A stretch of 64,000 nucleotides of DNA from Phytohabitans suffuscus (GCF_011764565.1 NZ_AP022871.1:7068320-7132319); one strand, 5' to 3'; numbered from the stretch's first letter, positions 27,084 through 36,839 are shown. A program made the numbers and translations. Notes: a model not told the origin generated them from the letters alone.

Positions 27084-27536
27084 ATGGGAGTGAGGTCCAG
27101 GACAGCAAGCGGTATTGCGGCACTGGCGCTGGCGGCAGGGCTGCTTGCGGTGCCGTCGCCAGCCAATGCCGCGGCCGGGTGCTACGGGAGCGGGAATCCG
27201 ATCATGTTGTCGTGCAATGGTCGAGAGCCGACGTCATACGGCTGTGACGCCGACGCGGTCACGTTGGTGGAGGTCGACTACTGGGGGACTGTCGCGCTGC
27301 GGTACTCACGCGCCTGCCACGCCGCGTGGGCGAGGTGGACCAACCATTCCCCCAGCGGTGTCGTCGCTACGGTCCGGATCGAGGGTTCTGCCAACACCTA
27401 CGAGACCCACACGGCCGGGTACGGCTATGAGGTGAAGTGGACCCGGATGGTGTCGTTCAGCCAGTACGTCAGGGCTTGCCTGCTCAAAAAGGCACCGACC
27501 GGAGACATCTACAAGGAATGCACACCGTACCGATGA
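27084..27536 (+). CDS. Small secreted DUF2690-like protein, cassette copy 2
   Basis: A 150-residue exported protein with a signal peptide ending SPANAAAG (about residue 30). The mature part repeats the layout of the 21587 protein: two cysteines (GCYGSGNPIMLSCNG), EPTSYGCDADAVTLVE, VALRYSRACHAAWARW, then VATVRIEGSA, YVRACLLKK and a terminal KECTPYR. Its stop codon overlaps the start of the giant hydrolase (ATGA), so the two are translationally coupled and probably made in fixed ratio. The same order in copy 1 shows the pairing is not accidental. Confidence 0.8.
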   Translation: MGVRSRTASGIAALALAAGLLAVPSPANAAAGCYGSGNPIMLSCNGREPTSYGCDADAVTLVEVDYWGTVALRYSRACHAAWARWTNHSPSGVVATVRIEGSANTYETHTAGYGYEVKWTRMVSFSQYVRACLLKKAPTGDIYKECTPYR

Positions 27537-30500
27537 GCACGACAGCCGCATTCGACGCACCGCGGCGCCACCGCCGCGCCAGGACGTGGTCAGCCGCCGC
27601 CATGACCGCCAGCGTCGCCCTGTCCCTGCTGGCCGCTCCCGCCGCCGCGGACCCGCCAACTCCGCCGCCGGCGGCGAAGGCTCGGCCCGCCAGCGCCACG
27701 GTGCCGGATCCCGACCGACGCCTCGGTAAACAGTGGCGAACGTCAACCGACGACGTCGTGATCGCCGTCCCCGGCGCGACCGGACTGCACATCCTGGCCG
27801 CACGCGAGCGGGACGCCTATCGCTGGCGTACCGCGGCCACCCTTGCCGTCGACGGTATCCAGGCCGATCTGTGGACCGGCCAGATCTGTGTGACCGGTGA
27901 CCGCCACACGGCGGTCGCGGTGTTCGCGCCGCGCCATTTCGCCAACAAGCCGGCCACGTTCGACCGGGGCGGTTTCGCGGCGACGGTGGACCTACTGACC
28001 GGGGCCGTACGCCACCTCGAACAGCGCGTGTCGCTCGCGTACTTCAACCCCGGCTGCGGGCGGGCGGGCACCGCGGTGCTGACCACGGACAACACCGAGA
28101 CCGACGGCCGCACCGTCCTGCACCTCTTGGACACGTCGTCGGGTGCGGTCCGGTCTACCGCCGTGCACGGTCAGCTCACCTCGGCCGTGCCGCACGGGTC
28201 CGGGTTCGTCGCCGCGCACGGCCACCGCCTGGTCGAGGTTGACGGCTCCGCGCGGGTACGGACACTGGCCAGTGTCGACGCCGTGCCGCACACCATCCTG
28301 GTCGACCGTCGCGACGGGATCGGCTTCCTCACCACCGGAGGTGACACCACCTCTGTCTGGCGAGCCACCGCGACCTCGGACAAGGCGGCGAGGATCGGGG
28401 CCGGTCCGCGTTCCACCGTGAATCTGCTCGGCGGGGCCGGCGGCGACGTCTTCGTCGCGGGTGCGGGTGCGGGTGCGGAGGCGGTGCTACCGCATCGCTG
28501 GACGGCGCTTCGGGACACCAGCGTGGCGGCCCTCTCGGCCCAGGGCAGGCTCGCGATCCGACGATCGCAACCGGCCGCGGCGGCCCCGGTGCCACCGTTC
28601 GACGTCCGCATCGAAGCGGCCACCGTCGTTGACGGCCGGCCGGTCGAGTTCGCCGCGGTCGTCGACCCGCCCACACGAGCTCGCACCCCGTCTGGCGGCC
28701 CGGCCGCCGGCGACGGCTTGCGCGTACTGGCCGATCCGCTGCCGGGGAGGACAACACCCCGGTCGAGGTCCGCACGTGCGCGGTGCCGCGCAACGACCCG
28801 AAGCTGCAGGCGTACCAGCCGAGTCCGGCACAGGTCGAATGGGCGGTCGACCTCGCGGTGCGCGGAGCGTTGACCGGCCAGCGACCGGCCAACTATCTGG
28901 GTTGGGGACTGCCGGCGTACTCGCCGCAGGGGCTGCTCGCGCCGATCCCGCTCAGCGGCGGGGGCCGGGTCCCCGCACAGGTCATGCTCGGGATTCTCGC
29001 CCAGGAGAGCAACCTGTGGCAGGCGTCCTGGCACATCCTGGAAGGGCTGTCCGGCAACTCGTTGATCGGTGACTACTACGGCACCGCGGACGGTATCAGC
29101 GTGCCGAACTTCCCGGCCGCCGACTGCGGCTACGGTATTGGCCAGGTGACCACCGGTATGCGGACGACCGACACGTACTGGACGGCGGACCAGCGTAAGG
29201 CGATCGCGGTCGACTACCAGGCCAACATCGCGGCGTCGTTGCGAATGCTCGTGTCGAAGTGGAACGAGACACGCGACGGTGGACTACGGATGAACAACGG
29301 CGACCCGGCCGGCGTCGTCAACTGGTTCTTCGCGGTCTGGGCGTACAACACCGGCTTCTACCCGCGAAACCCGTCCGACGCCACCCAACCCTGGGGCGTC
29401 GGCTGGTCCAACAACCCGGTCAACCCCAAGTACAAGCCCAACCGGCGTATGTTCCTCGCGCAGACCTACGACGACGCGAAGACACCGAACCTGTGGTCGT
29501 ACCCCGAACGGGTGATGGGCTGGGCAAGCCAGCCGATCATCAAGAACGGCACACCGGCGTACGCGCCGGCGAACTACGGCACGGTCAACCCGGAAGCCGC
29601 ACAACCCACCGTTTACCACTTCTGCACCCCGCAGCCGGTCAACCAGGGCGGCAACCAGTGCGACCGGTACGGCACCTATCCCAACGACCTCGGCGACCCG
29701 GCCGGCCCGTGCATGCGCCGTGACCTCAAGTGCTGGTGGCACAGTCCCGCCCAGGTCGCCCCGAGCGGGAACTGCGCCGCGCAAACCCACTACTGCGGCG
29801 CTGAGGTGCTTCGCTACGCCGTCGGCAGCGGCGAACCCGCGGCCACCAGTCCGCACCCACCAGTGTGCGCGCGCCCGTACGTCGGTCCCGGCACGGTGAC
29901 CATCATCGACAACCTGCCCGACTCGACGTCCAACGACGTGCGGCCGCAGGTTCCAGGAGCCGGGCAGTGCCGCAATGGTTGGTCCAACGGCGGAACCTTC
30001 ACCTTGCAGTTCGGGCGTAACTACGACGCCAACGACCGGTTCAACGGTTACGCCTCCAAAGTGGACTTCCATCAGGTCGGCTCAGGCTTCGGCGGACACT
30101 TCTGGTTCGCCCACTCCTACTGCACGACAGGTCCACCATGCGCGGGATCACCGTCGGTCAACATGAAGGTCACCGGAACCTGGAAACCAGCATCGGTCAC
30201 ACCCGGATGGCATCGCATCCTCGTACACATCCCGTCCCACGGCGCCCACAGCCAGCAGGCCACCTACCGGATCCATCTGGGCAACGGCCAGGTCAAAGAA
30301 CGGGTCATCGAACAGCGTCGACGGCAGAACGAATGGGTCAGCCTCGGCGTCTTCTCGCTCACCAACGGCGCCGACCCACCCCGCGTCGAGCTCACCAACA
30401 TCGACCGGATCGGCAACGGCACCGAGGACGTCGCCTTCGACGCCATCGCGTTCGCCCGGCTCCCCGCCAAGCCGAAACACTTCGTCGTCGCGCTCGGCGA

Positions 30501-31425
30501 CTCCTACGCCTCCGGCGAAGGAACCCGGGTCTACGAGACCTACAGCGACAACAACGCCGGAAACCAGCACCGCAACGCCTGCCGGCGCAGCACGAACGCC
30601 TGGCCGCGCCTGGTCGGCCTGCCCGGCGCGCCAGCCAACAACTACACGCTGGAGAGCCAACGCAACGCCGACCTGGACTTCCACTTCAAGCCCTGTTCCG
30701 GGGCCCGGACCTACAACATCGTCCCGTCTACGGCGACAACCCTGACCGAGCAGGATCAGTCACCGAACGGCACCGGGCAGCAGTACCGCTGGGTGACCCA
30801 ACTCGAGTCCGGCTTTCTCGACGAGAACACCACCCTGGTGACCGTGGCCGTGGGCGGCAACGACGCCAAGTGGTCCGCCCTGCTGGGCAGGTGCGCGTCA
30901 CCGACCGGCTGCATCTGGAACGAGGGAACCTACGGCCCGTACGACCCCATGATGCCGACGGAAGAAGCCGCCAGCCGGTACATGACCGAGTACGTCGGTC
31001 CGTCCATTGACACCACGCTGCGGCAGATCCGCGCCAAGGCCCCGAACGCGACCATCGTCCTGATGGGCTATCCGGCATTGTTCAACGGCGAACCCCGACC
31101 CAACTGCACCGCCGGGCTCGACGCGGACGAGAAACAGATGGCCGACCGCCTGGCCGCCCTGCTCGCCAACGTCATGCAGGCCACCGCCACCGGAACCGCC
31201 GACCAGAAAATCCACTTCGTCGACCCGAGGCAGCACTTCCTCGGCCACGGCGTCTGCTCGCAACAGGAGTACCTGAACGGAATCATCCTCGGCCCACAGT
31301 CAGAAGGCGATAACCAAGGCGCCCATGAGCTCTCGATGAACTCATTCCACCCCAACTCAATGGGACAGCAGGCTTACGCCAACGCACTGTTCAACAAGCT
31401 ACAGGCCGTCGGCTACCGCTGGTAG
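27533..31425 (+). CDS. Giant secreted lysozyme-like/golvesin-like/SGNH hydrolase, copy 2 (one-base frameshift)
   Basis: About 1,297 residues if one missing G near 28743-28747 is restored. The start overlaps the DUF2690-like gene. Signal peptide to about residue 38 (ending APAAADPP). Domains match copy 1: N-terminal domain with APRHFANKPATFDRGGF; CAVPRND at about 417; lysozyme-like domain with LAQESNLWQAS at about 488 and CGYGIGQVT; golvesin-like domain at about 820-980 (HSQQATYRI, WVSLGVF, VAFDAIAF); SGNH esterase with GDSYASGEG (about 989), GGND (about 1107) and FHPN (about 1271). Many paired cysteines lie between the domains, as expected outside the cell. A strong terminator follows. Likely substrate: an O-acylated glycan, perhaps peptidoglycan; inferred from domains only. 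Confidence 0.8.
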
Positions 31426-31435
31426 ACCCCTCAAC

Positions 31436-31469
31436 GTGGCCCGCTACCGCAAAGCCGGTAGCGGGCCAC
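31436..31469. terminator. Strong hairpin terminator after the giant hydrolase
   Basis: A perfect 14-bp stem (GTGGCCCGCTACCG / CGGTAGCGGGCCAC) with a 6-base loop starts 11 bases after the stop. Its right arm also encodes the last codons of the convergent IS630 transposase. Confidence 0.88.
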
Positions 31470-31990
31470 ACCATTCCCATATCGCCACGATGCCGTCCAC
31501 GCCGTCGACGGCGAGGTTGCCCAGGCCGGCTTTCATGGTGGGCCACAGGCTTTCGGTGGCGTTGAGCTCGGGGCCGTAGGCGGGGAGCTGGACCACGGTC
31601 AGCCAGCGCGGGTGCGCGGTGGTGAACTGGCGCATGACCGTGCTGGTGTGGGTGTTGACGCCGTCCCAGATCAGGATGATCGGGGCGTGCAGTTGGTGGT
31701 GCGCGGCGGTGATCAGGGTGGCGTAGTCGTCTTCGGAGAGGCTGCGGCGTTCATTCTTGCGTCCATGGTGGACCCGCAGCTGGTAGAACACGTGACCGCG
31801 CTGGCCGGGCTTGATACATACCAGCCCGGCCACCGACACCCGGCCCGAGCCCTTGCCCGGCACCCGCACCGTAGGGGTGTGACCGCGGCGGGCCCAGGTA
31901 CTAGCCTTGGGCGGGCGTAGGCTCTGCCCGGCCTCGTCCTCGAAGACGATCCACGCTCCGGTCGCCGCCGCTAGCCTCGTGCCTTGGCCC
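31444..31990 (-). CDS. IS630 transposase, DDE catalytic frame
   Basis: Catalytic half: the first acidic motif is WIVFEDEAGQSLRPPKAS, the second is LIWDGVNTH and the third is PAYGPELNATESLW (Glu present). Thus all three acidic residues of the DDE triad are present. The frame opens just upstream of 31990 in the overlap with the N-terminal frame. The last residues (GPLPALR) are read from the terminator hairpin, so the natural C-terminus is lost. Activity is doubtful. Confidence 0.7.
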
Positions 31991-32384
31991 AGGTCTCGGT
32001 CCGCCAGGCAGCGATCGCGGCCTCGTCGCGTTGGGTCGCCCGATGTTTGGGTACCTGCGGGGTGTAGCCGATGCGGTGCAGCAGGTACGAGGTACCGCGC
32101 AGCGTGTACGACACGTGAAAGAGCCGGCCGATCAGCGTGCTAATCCGGGCCAGGGTCCAGCGCTGGTCCTCGCGCCAGCCGTGCGCGGCCGGCCCCAGGT
32201 CCAACTCGGCCCGCAACCGGGCCAACTGCTCGGCGGACAGCCGGCAGGTCGCCCCGCCCGGCCCGGTCGAGGCCAGCCCAGCCTGGCCGCCGACACGCCA
32301 ACGCCGCCGCCACTGGTAAACCGACTTGGTACTGACCCGCAGTCGGGCGGCGACCTGCGTCGCCGGCACCTCCACCACGAACAT
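31971..32384 (-). CDS. IS630 transposase, N-terminal frame
   Basis: DNA-binding half: ATQVAARLRVSTKSVYQWRR is the helix-turn-helix, followed by GPGGATCRLSAEQLARLRAE, WTLARISTLIGRLFHV and YLLHRIGYTPQVPKHRA. The frame ends at WAKARG-stop, next to where the DDE frame takes over. Many actinobacterial IS630 elements are made as two frames joined by ribosomal frameshifting, which is plausible here. The true start was not determined; ATG 32384 lies at the junction with the synthetase relic. Confidence 0.7.
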   Translation of the reverse strand: MFVVEVPATQVAARLRVSTKSVYQWRRRWRVGGQAGLASTGPGGATCRLSAEQLARLRAELDLGPAAHGWREDQRWTLARISTLIGRLFHVSYTLRGTSYLLHRIGYTPQVPKHRATQRDEAAIAAWRTETWAKARG

Positions 32385-32765
32385 CTGCCTCGCGTGGTTC
32401 TCGAGCACCGCCAGCGCCGCCTGGTATGTGTGCCGGTCGCCGAGATGGTGGCCGGGTGGACCACTTTTGCCGTCCCACCGGAATCGGATCGTGGAGAGCG
32501 GCGGGGCGGGGTAGTCGGTGAGGTTGCTGTTTGAGTGTGTTCGCGGTACGGGCCGAACGACGGGAACCAGGTCTGCGTGGTGTGCTTCTTGTAGGCCGAG
32601 GCCCCGAGATCGCCGGGGCACACCTGGACGACACGGAACGGTAGCTGCAGGCCGTGCAGAATGTCCTCGCCATTGCGTCGGCATTCGCTGAGCCAGTGCT
32701 CGGAGTCCTCCAGCGGGCTGGTGACGACCTGCTCGACCTTGTGGAACTGGTGGGATCTCACGAGC
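32385..32765 (-). pseudogene. Seryl-tRNA-synthetase-like catalytic-domain relic
   Basis: From GTG 32761 the minus strand reads VRSHQFHKVEQVVTSPLEDS, then LPFRVVQVCPGDLGASAYKK and TWFPSFGPYRE. After a frameshift come THSNSNLTDY and LSTIRFRWDGKSG, then ATISATG-like sequence and ALAVLENHAR. This is the motif 2 to motif 3 region of a class II seryl-tRNA synthetase or a SerRS-like carrier-protein ligase. The N-terminus and C-terminal tail are missing, and the IS630 element replaces the end. SerRS paralogues of this kind occur in antibiotic clusters. Confidence 0.7.
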
Positions 32766-32789
32766 CGTCACCAGCCGTTCCACCTCCTA

Positions 32790-33262
32790 CCGGCACGCCG
32801 CCAGCAGAGCACCGATCCGTTCGACCTCGGCCTACAACCGGCCCGCCTTCACCCGACAAGCCACCTCCCGCTCGTCCAGCGGCCGAAGCACCTCACCGAC
32901 CTCCAACCGCCCATTCCTTCACGCCGGCCGATTACCCAGCCAACGCAACGAGCCCGAGCCATCGGCGGGCACGCAACACCACTCCAGCCCACTCAAGAGG
33001 AAACGCACCCCAGCCCAACCGGGTCATTGGCACAGGCATGCACGCACAGATCACCGCCGCAGGTGTTCGCCTCCAGCGCATCCCCAGCGAAACGAAGGCA
33101 GGTCGGCCAAGACGGCCGGACGCTGCCCAGCCGAGCCAAACCGGTCTGCACCATCCGCATCGCGAAAGAGCGACGGCCCGAAACCAATCGTCAGCGTCAG
33201 GCCGGACGGCGGCAGTCCCAGCGCCTTACCGATGTCGTCTGCCGCTTCGCAGAGCATCGGAC
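32790..33262. other. About 470 bases without a gene
   Basis: Low coding potential in all frames; Pro- and Arg-rich translations with no recognisable motif. Probably decayed sequence next to the IS630 scar. Confidence 0.4.
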
Positions 33263-33304
33263 CTCGCCGTGATCATGCATGAACTCACGTATGATCACGG
33301 CGAG
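33263..33304. terminator. 14-bp perfect inverted repeat, likely terminator
   Basis: CTCGCCGTGATCAT pairs with ATGATCACGGCGAG across a 14-base spacer. It lies 50-90 bases past the stop of the minus-strand gene at 33354-33683, a position suiting a terminator. Confidence 0.55.
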
Positions 33305-33353
33305 CAAGCGAGTCAGCGGCCGGACCGGTCGAGGGCCGGTGACCGGCTCGGGC

Positions 33354-33683
33354 CTACGGCCAGTAGGTCGTCTCGCTGTACCTGTAGCAGTACTGGTACA
33401 TCGACAGGCTGGTCAGGAACGCCCGGTACCAGTTCGTGGGATCGGGGTTGTACGAGTTGCAGTACGAGTCGTGTGCGCGGAAGGAATGGGTCTTTACCGT
33501 GCACAACGTCCCGAAACTGTAGGTGTAGCAACTCGTCGACTGCGAGACGACGTGCCAGGTGGACGCGGAGGCGGGCTGCGCAACAGCGAGGCTACCGGTG
33601 GCGGCGGCAACGGCCAGCGCGATGGCCAGGGCACCACGGCGCAGAGCCAGGGCAGCACGCGAACTTCGCAAGTTAACTTTCAT
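33354..33683 (-). CDS. Small secreted cysteine- and tyrosine-rich protein
   Basis: A 109-residue exported protein. Residues 1-40 form a signal peptide (ALAIALAVAAATGSLAVAQ, then PASAS). The mature 69 residues are rich in Tyr, Ser and Cys (SCYTYSFGTLCTVKTHSF, YCNSYN, YQYCYRYSETTYW), with four to five cysteines that probably form disulfides. ATG 33683 follows AGGGAGGATCG. I do not recognise the family. It survives intact among decayed elements, so it may have been brought in by them or be a native orphan. It lies just outside the IS21 insertion. Confidence 0.65.
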   Translation of the reverse strand: MKVNLRSSRAALALRRGALAIALAVAAATGSLAVAQPASASTWHVVSQSTSCYTYSFGTLCTVKTHSFRAHDSYCNSYNPDPTNWYRAFLTSLSMYQYCYRYSETTYWP

Positions 33684-33911
33684 CGATCCTCCCTTGATTA
33701 GCCACAGTCAGCCGCTTGATCGTCGCGGATTGCCGCTTGTCGTTCGGGCTCTTGACGTGACTACCCATCATGCGGATGCCTCCCTTCGAGCCCGCCGTCG
33801 GCTTGAATGACCGGAAATCCCAGCGGTTCCGGAACCGTAGCCAGGGCCTGATGCTCGTGGTACCTGTAAGGTTCCAGGTGCCGCGAGTATCAGAGGGTTG
33901 GTTGACTTGTT

Positions 33912-33958
33912 TGTCGTCGCTCACGTAATTCCCCGGGTCTGGGCTCACGTAATTCCTC
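33912..33958. repeat. IS21 left terminal repeats
   Basis: Two copies of GCTCACGTAATTCC lie at 33919-33932 and 33944-33957, in opposite orientation to those at the right end. The preceding ACTTGTT is the target duplication. Confidence 0.9.
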
Positions 33959-33982
33959 AGGGTGTGGCCCTCGGTTGATGTT

Positions 33983-34759
33983 CTACTTGGTGGCTGCTGG
34001 TGTTGTCGAGCCGGGTCGGCCGGGTCGTTTGTTGGGTCGGTAGCTGGGTCCGTTCATGAAGACTTGGTGGCTGGTGTTGATGAGCCGGTCCAGCAGCGAT
34101 TCGGCGACGACGGGGTTGGGGAACAGTGGGTACCAGTCGGCGGGTGACCGGTTTGAGGTGGCGATCAGGGATCGGCCGGTTTGGGCGCGTTCGGAGATGA
34201 GTTCGTAGAGGTCGTCGGCTTGCTGGGCGGTGAGCTCGCGCATGGCGAAGTCGTCGAGGATCAGCAGGGCTGGTCGGACGAGTTCGGCGAGGCGGCGGGG
34301 CCAGGTGCGGTCGGCGTGGCCGCCGGCGAGGTCGGCCAGGGCGCGGCTGGTTTTGGTGAAGCGGACGTCGGCGCCGCGGCGGACGGCGAGGTGCCCGAGG
34401 GCTTGCGCTATATGGGTTTTGCCGACGCCGACGGGTCCGTGCAGGATGACTGACTCGCCGGCCTGGAGCCAGCGCAGCGCGGCTAGGTCGCGGATCTGCG
34501 CGGCGGGCAGCTTGGGGCTGGTGTGAAAGTCGAACTCCTCCAGGGTGGTGGTCTGGTCGAATCGGGCGCGGCGCAGCCGGCGTTGCATGCCCATGTTCTC
34601 GCGGCGGGTGATCTCGTCGTGGCAGAGGACCTGCAGGAATTCCAGGTGGCCGAGTTCGCCGGCTTGGGCTTGGGTCAGGCGGGCGTCGAGGGTGTGCAGC
34701 ATGCCGGACAGCTTCAACGCGCGCAGGCTGTCGTGCAGCGCGGTGTCGATGATGGTCAC
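33983..34759 (-). CDS. istB: IS21 helper ATPase IstB
   Basis: A 258-residue AAA+ ATPase that assists IstA in strand transfer and target choice. It has an N-terminal helical domain (MTIIDTALHDSLRALKLSGM), Walker A (HGPVGVGKTH), Walker B (ALLILDDFAM) and sensor 1 (LIATSNRSP). The start is GTG 34759, overlapping the small upstream ORF by GTGA. Normal length for the family, no damage. Confidence 0.95.
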   Translation of the reverse strand: MTIIDTALHDSLRALKLSGMLHTLDARLTQAQAGELGHLEFLQVLCHDEITRRENMGMQRRLRRARFDQTTTLEEFDFHTSPKLPAAQIRDLAALRWLQAGESVILHGPVGVGKTHIAQALGHLAVRRGADVRFTKTSRALADLAGGHADRTWPRRLAELVRPALLILDDFAMRELTAQQADDLYELISERAQTGRSLIATSNRSPADWYPLFPNPVVAESLLDRLINTSHQVFMNGPSYRPNKRPGRPGSTTPAATK

Positions 34760-34964
34760 GAGGTCTCCTGGGACTGGTAGAGGAAGCGGCCGAGGGCGGC
34801 CGTCAGGTTGGCCCAGTCGGTGCCGGCCGGGCGGGGAAACCGTTGCGCTGCAACACTTCGGCGAGGTCGAACAGCAGGCCGTAGGTGATCCGGGGATCCG
34901 TGCCGTCGGGCTGGGGCAGTGGGTAGGCCGGTTGCGGCGTGGTGGCCGTGGTCTGGTCGGTCAT
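34756..34964 (-). CDS. Small ORF between istA and istB (one-base frameshift)
   Basis: Sixty-nine residues if a missing base near 34830-34840 is restored: MTDQTTATTPQPAYPLPQPD, then GLLFDLAEVLQRNGF and, after the shift, GTDWANLTAALGRFLYQ. It overlaps the end of istA (ATGA) and the start of istB (GTGA), so it is part of the IS21 operon. Small linker ORFs of unknown role occur in some actinobacterial IS21 elements. Confidence 0.6.
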
Positions 34965-36631
34965 GCCAGCACCGCCATCCCAGCGCCTGGCTCGTCGTCG
35001 CCAGGTCCGCCGCGGTCGTCATCCGCGATGACCGTGTCCGCCTCGAGCGTGACGTTCGGAGTGGGCAGGGGAATGACGTTCGCGAACAGCTGCGAAGGGC
35101 CGTGCAGGTGCGCCGCGGCACCGCCGTCGCCGGCCGATGGCGGTGGCGGGTCGGTCTCGGCGCCGGCGACCAGGATGCCCTTGATGGTGCGGTAGGACGG
35201 GTTACCGACCGCGATCGCCTTGGCGCAGGCTGCTTCGAGGCGTGCGGTGCCGTGCTTGTCGGCCAAGCCGAGCACGCCTTGCGCGGCCCGCAGCCGGAAC
35301 AGCGCGTTGACCTCCAAGAGCCCGTCAATGACCTGAGCGCAGGCGAGGCCGATCTCGGTGGCGCGGGTGCGGCACCAGGTCGGCGTCCGCATCCGGAACG
35401 CGATCTTCTCGGGCGGATAGTGCCCGAAGTCGGTCTGCTTACCTTGTGGCTTGCGGCCGTGCGTGGCGATCAGTTGTCCCTTGTGGAAGATCTGGACGAC
35501 CAGTGGGGTCTCGCGGGCGTCGACGCGTTGGCCGATGAACCGCCACGGCACCGAGTAGATGGTCTTGCCGACCTTGGCGTGGATGTCCGGGCCCACCGTG
35601 GCCGTCGACCACGTGGCCAACACGAACGCCTTGCCAGGCAAGGATTGCAGCGCTCCTGCTTCAACAGCGGCGAACACGGCGGCCGGGGCAGCGCCGTCCA
35701 GCGGCCGGCAGGACCTGCGGCCGGCGACCTCGGTGCACCACTCGGTCGCGGCGACCTGCATCGCCTCCAGCGAGGCGAACTGGCGCCCGCGCCAGAAGCT
35801 GTCACGGATGTAGGGCATCGGCCGCTCGATGCGGGCCTTGTCCCGCGGCTTGCCCCGCCGGGCCGGGTCGACCAGCACCCCGTAGTGGGCGGCCAGTTCG
35901 GCATACGAGCGGTTGATCTTCGGGTCGTAGAGGTCGGGCTTGTCCACCCCGGTGCGCAGGTTGTCCGGCACCAGACGCCGCGGCGTGCCACCGAAGAACG
36001 CGAACGCTTCCACGTGCGCGTCGGTCCAAGCCCGCTGATCCATCGTCAGCACCGGCCGCACGAACATGTGCCGCGAACACGCCAGCACCATCGCGAACGC
36101 CCACACCCGACGCCGTTTTCCGGTCGCCGGATCCACCCAGTGACCCAGGTGCCCGTAGTCGATCTGGGCCTCCTCACCGGGCGGGAAGTCCGTCTCATCG
36201 CGCAACACCACGACCCGGTCCCGGCGCACCTGCTCCGGCAGGTTCGCCGCCACATACCGCTTCAACGACGCCACCGACGCGGTCAGCCCGTGCTCGTCCC
36301 GCAGCCGCTGGTGGATCGTCGCTTGCGTCACCCCCAACTTGAGCTGAGCGGTGATGTACTCGTGATGCTCGGCGATCTGCGGCCAGGTCACCTGCCGCAA
36401 CCGGGTGTCGGCCAACTGCGGGAACCACCGCGTCACCAGCGCCGCCCAGTCCTGCTGGCTCATCGCCGGCCCGCCCGGCGCGAGCCCGACCGCGACCGCC
36501 GGGGCCAGATACTTGCGGATCGTCTTACGGTCCACTCCCAGCGACGTACCCACCTCGCTGATCGACCGGCCCGCGTACCAGTGGATGAAGATCTCGGTCA
36601 CATCGACCACGTCGAACGTTCTCCTCGCCAT
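34961..36631 (-). CDS. istA: IS21 transposase IstA
   Basis: A 556-residue DDE transposase. ATG 36631 is preferred over GTG 36643 because GGGAG, the likely ribosome site, lies between them. Domains: an N-terminal helix-turn-helix (RSISEVGTSLGVDRKTIRKY), an integrase core with the first Asp in EAQIDYGHLGHW, the second in RLVPDNLRTGV and a Glu about 35 residues on, then the C-terminal beta domain (YSVPWRFIGQRVDARETP). It is intact and lies in a complete element, so it is probably active. The end overlaps the next ORF. Confidence 0.95.
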   Translation of the reverse strand: MARRTFDVVDVTEIFIHWYAGRSISEVGTSLGVDRKTIRKYLAPAVAVGLAPGGPAMSQQDWAALVTRWFPQLADTRLRQVTWPQIAEHHEYITAQLKLGVTQATIHQRLRDEHGLTASVASLKRYVAANLPEQVRRDRVVVLRDETDFPPGEEAQIDYGHLGHWVDPATGKRRRVWAFAMVLACSRHMFVRPVLTMDQRAWTDAHVEAFAFFGGTPRRLVPDNLRTGVDKPDLYDPKINRSYAELAAHYGVLVDPARRGKPRDKARIERPMPYIRDSFWRGRQFASLEAMQVAATEWCTEVAGRRSCRPLDGAAPAAVFAAVEAGALQSLPGKAFVLATWSTATVGPDIHAKVGKTIYSVPWRFIGQRVDARETPLVVQIFHKGQLIATHGRKPQGKQTDFGHYPPEKIAFRMRTPTWCRTRATEIGLACAQVIDGLLEVNALFRLRAAQGVLGLADKHGTARLEAACAKAIAVGNPSYRTIKGILVAGAETDPPPPSAGDGGAAAHLHGPSQLFANVIPLPTPNVTLEADTVIADDDRGGPGDDEPGAGMAVLA

Positions 36632-36734
36632 CAGCTCCCTCACCCGTCACCCGGACAAGAGAGAACTCTTCAAGATCGCGAGGACCACCCCCACACGTGC
36701 ACACGTCTACACCTCCGCACCTCCCCAACCACCT

Positions 36735-36814
36735 GGGGAAATACGTGAGCGAGCGGGTGGGGAATTACGTGAGCGTCAGACCGCTACAGGTGGGGAATTA
36801 CGTGAGCGCCGACA
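36735..36814. repeat. IS21 right terminal repeats
   Basis: Three copies of GGGGAATTACGTGAGC (the innermost is GGGGAAATACGTGAGC) lie at 36735, 36759 and 36792. They are probable transposase binding sites. The outer end is followed by the second ACTTGTT. Confidence 0.9.
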
Positions 36815-36839
36815 ACTTGTTGGCTGTCAGTTTCCGCTG

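Larger units (their letters stand above)
31444..32384 (-). mobile_element. IS630-family element, two reading frames, ends eroded
   Basis: The minus strand carries a helix-turn-helix half and a DDE half of an IS630 transposase in different frames. The right boundary abuts a seryl-tRNA-synthetase-like relic; the left boundary runs into a terminator hairpin. No terminal inverted repeats or target duplication were found, so the copy is probably trimmed at both ends. Confidence 0.8.
33912..36814 (-). mobile_element. Complete IS21-family insertion sequence
   Basis: A 2,903-bp element bounded by terminal inverted repeats that begin TGTCG and end CGACA (22 of 23 bases match). Extra inner copies of the GGAATTACGTGAGC motif lie at both ends, as is usual for IS21. 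It is flanked by a perfect 7-bp target duplication ACTTGTT (33905-33911 and 36815-36821). It carries istA, a small ORF and istB, all on the minus strand. The intact ends and duplication indicate a fairly recent insertion. Confidence 0.95.

Noticed and set aside
22090..31425. Programmed frameshifting in the giant hydrolases
   Set aside because: Shift sites differ in position and sequence between the two paralogues and show no slippery-site pattern; missing bases are more likely.
32654..33676. 340-codon plus frame rich in Pro, Arg and Ser
   Set aside because: Runs antisense across the synthetase relic and the small secreted gene; no motif and atypical composition.
33673..33948. 91-codon minus-strand frame upstream of the small secreted gene
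   Set aside because: It overlaps the start and ribosome site of the gene at 33354-33683, has no motif, and its 5' end lies inside the IS21 terminal repeats.
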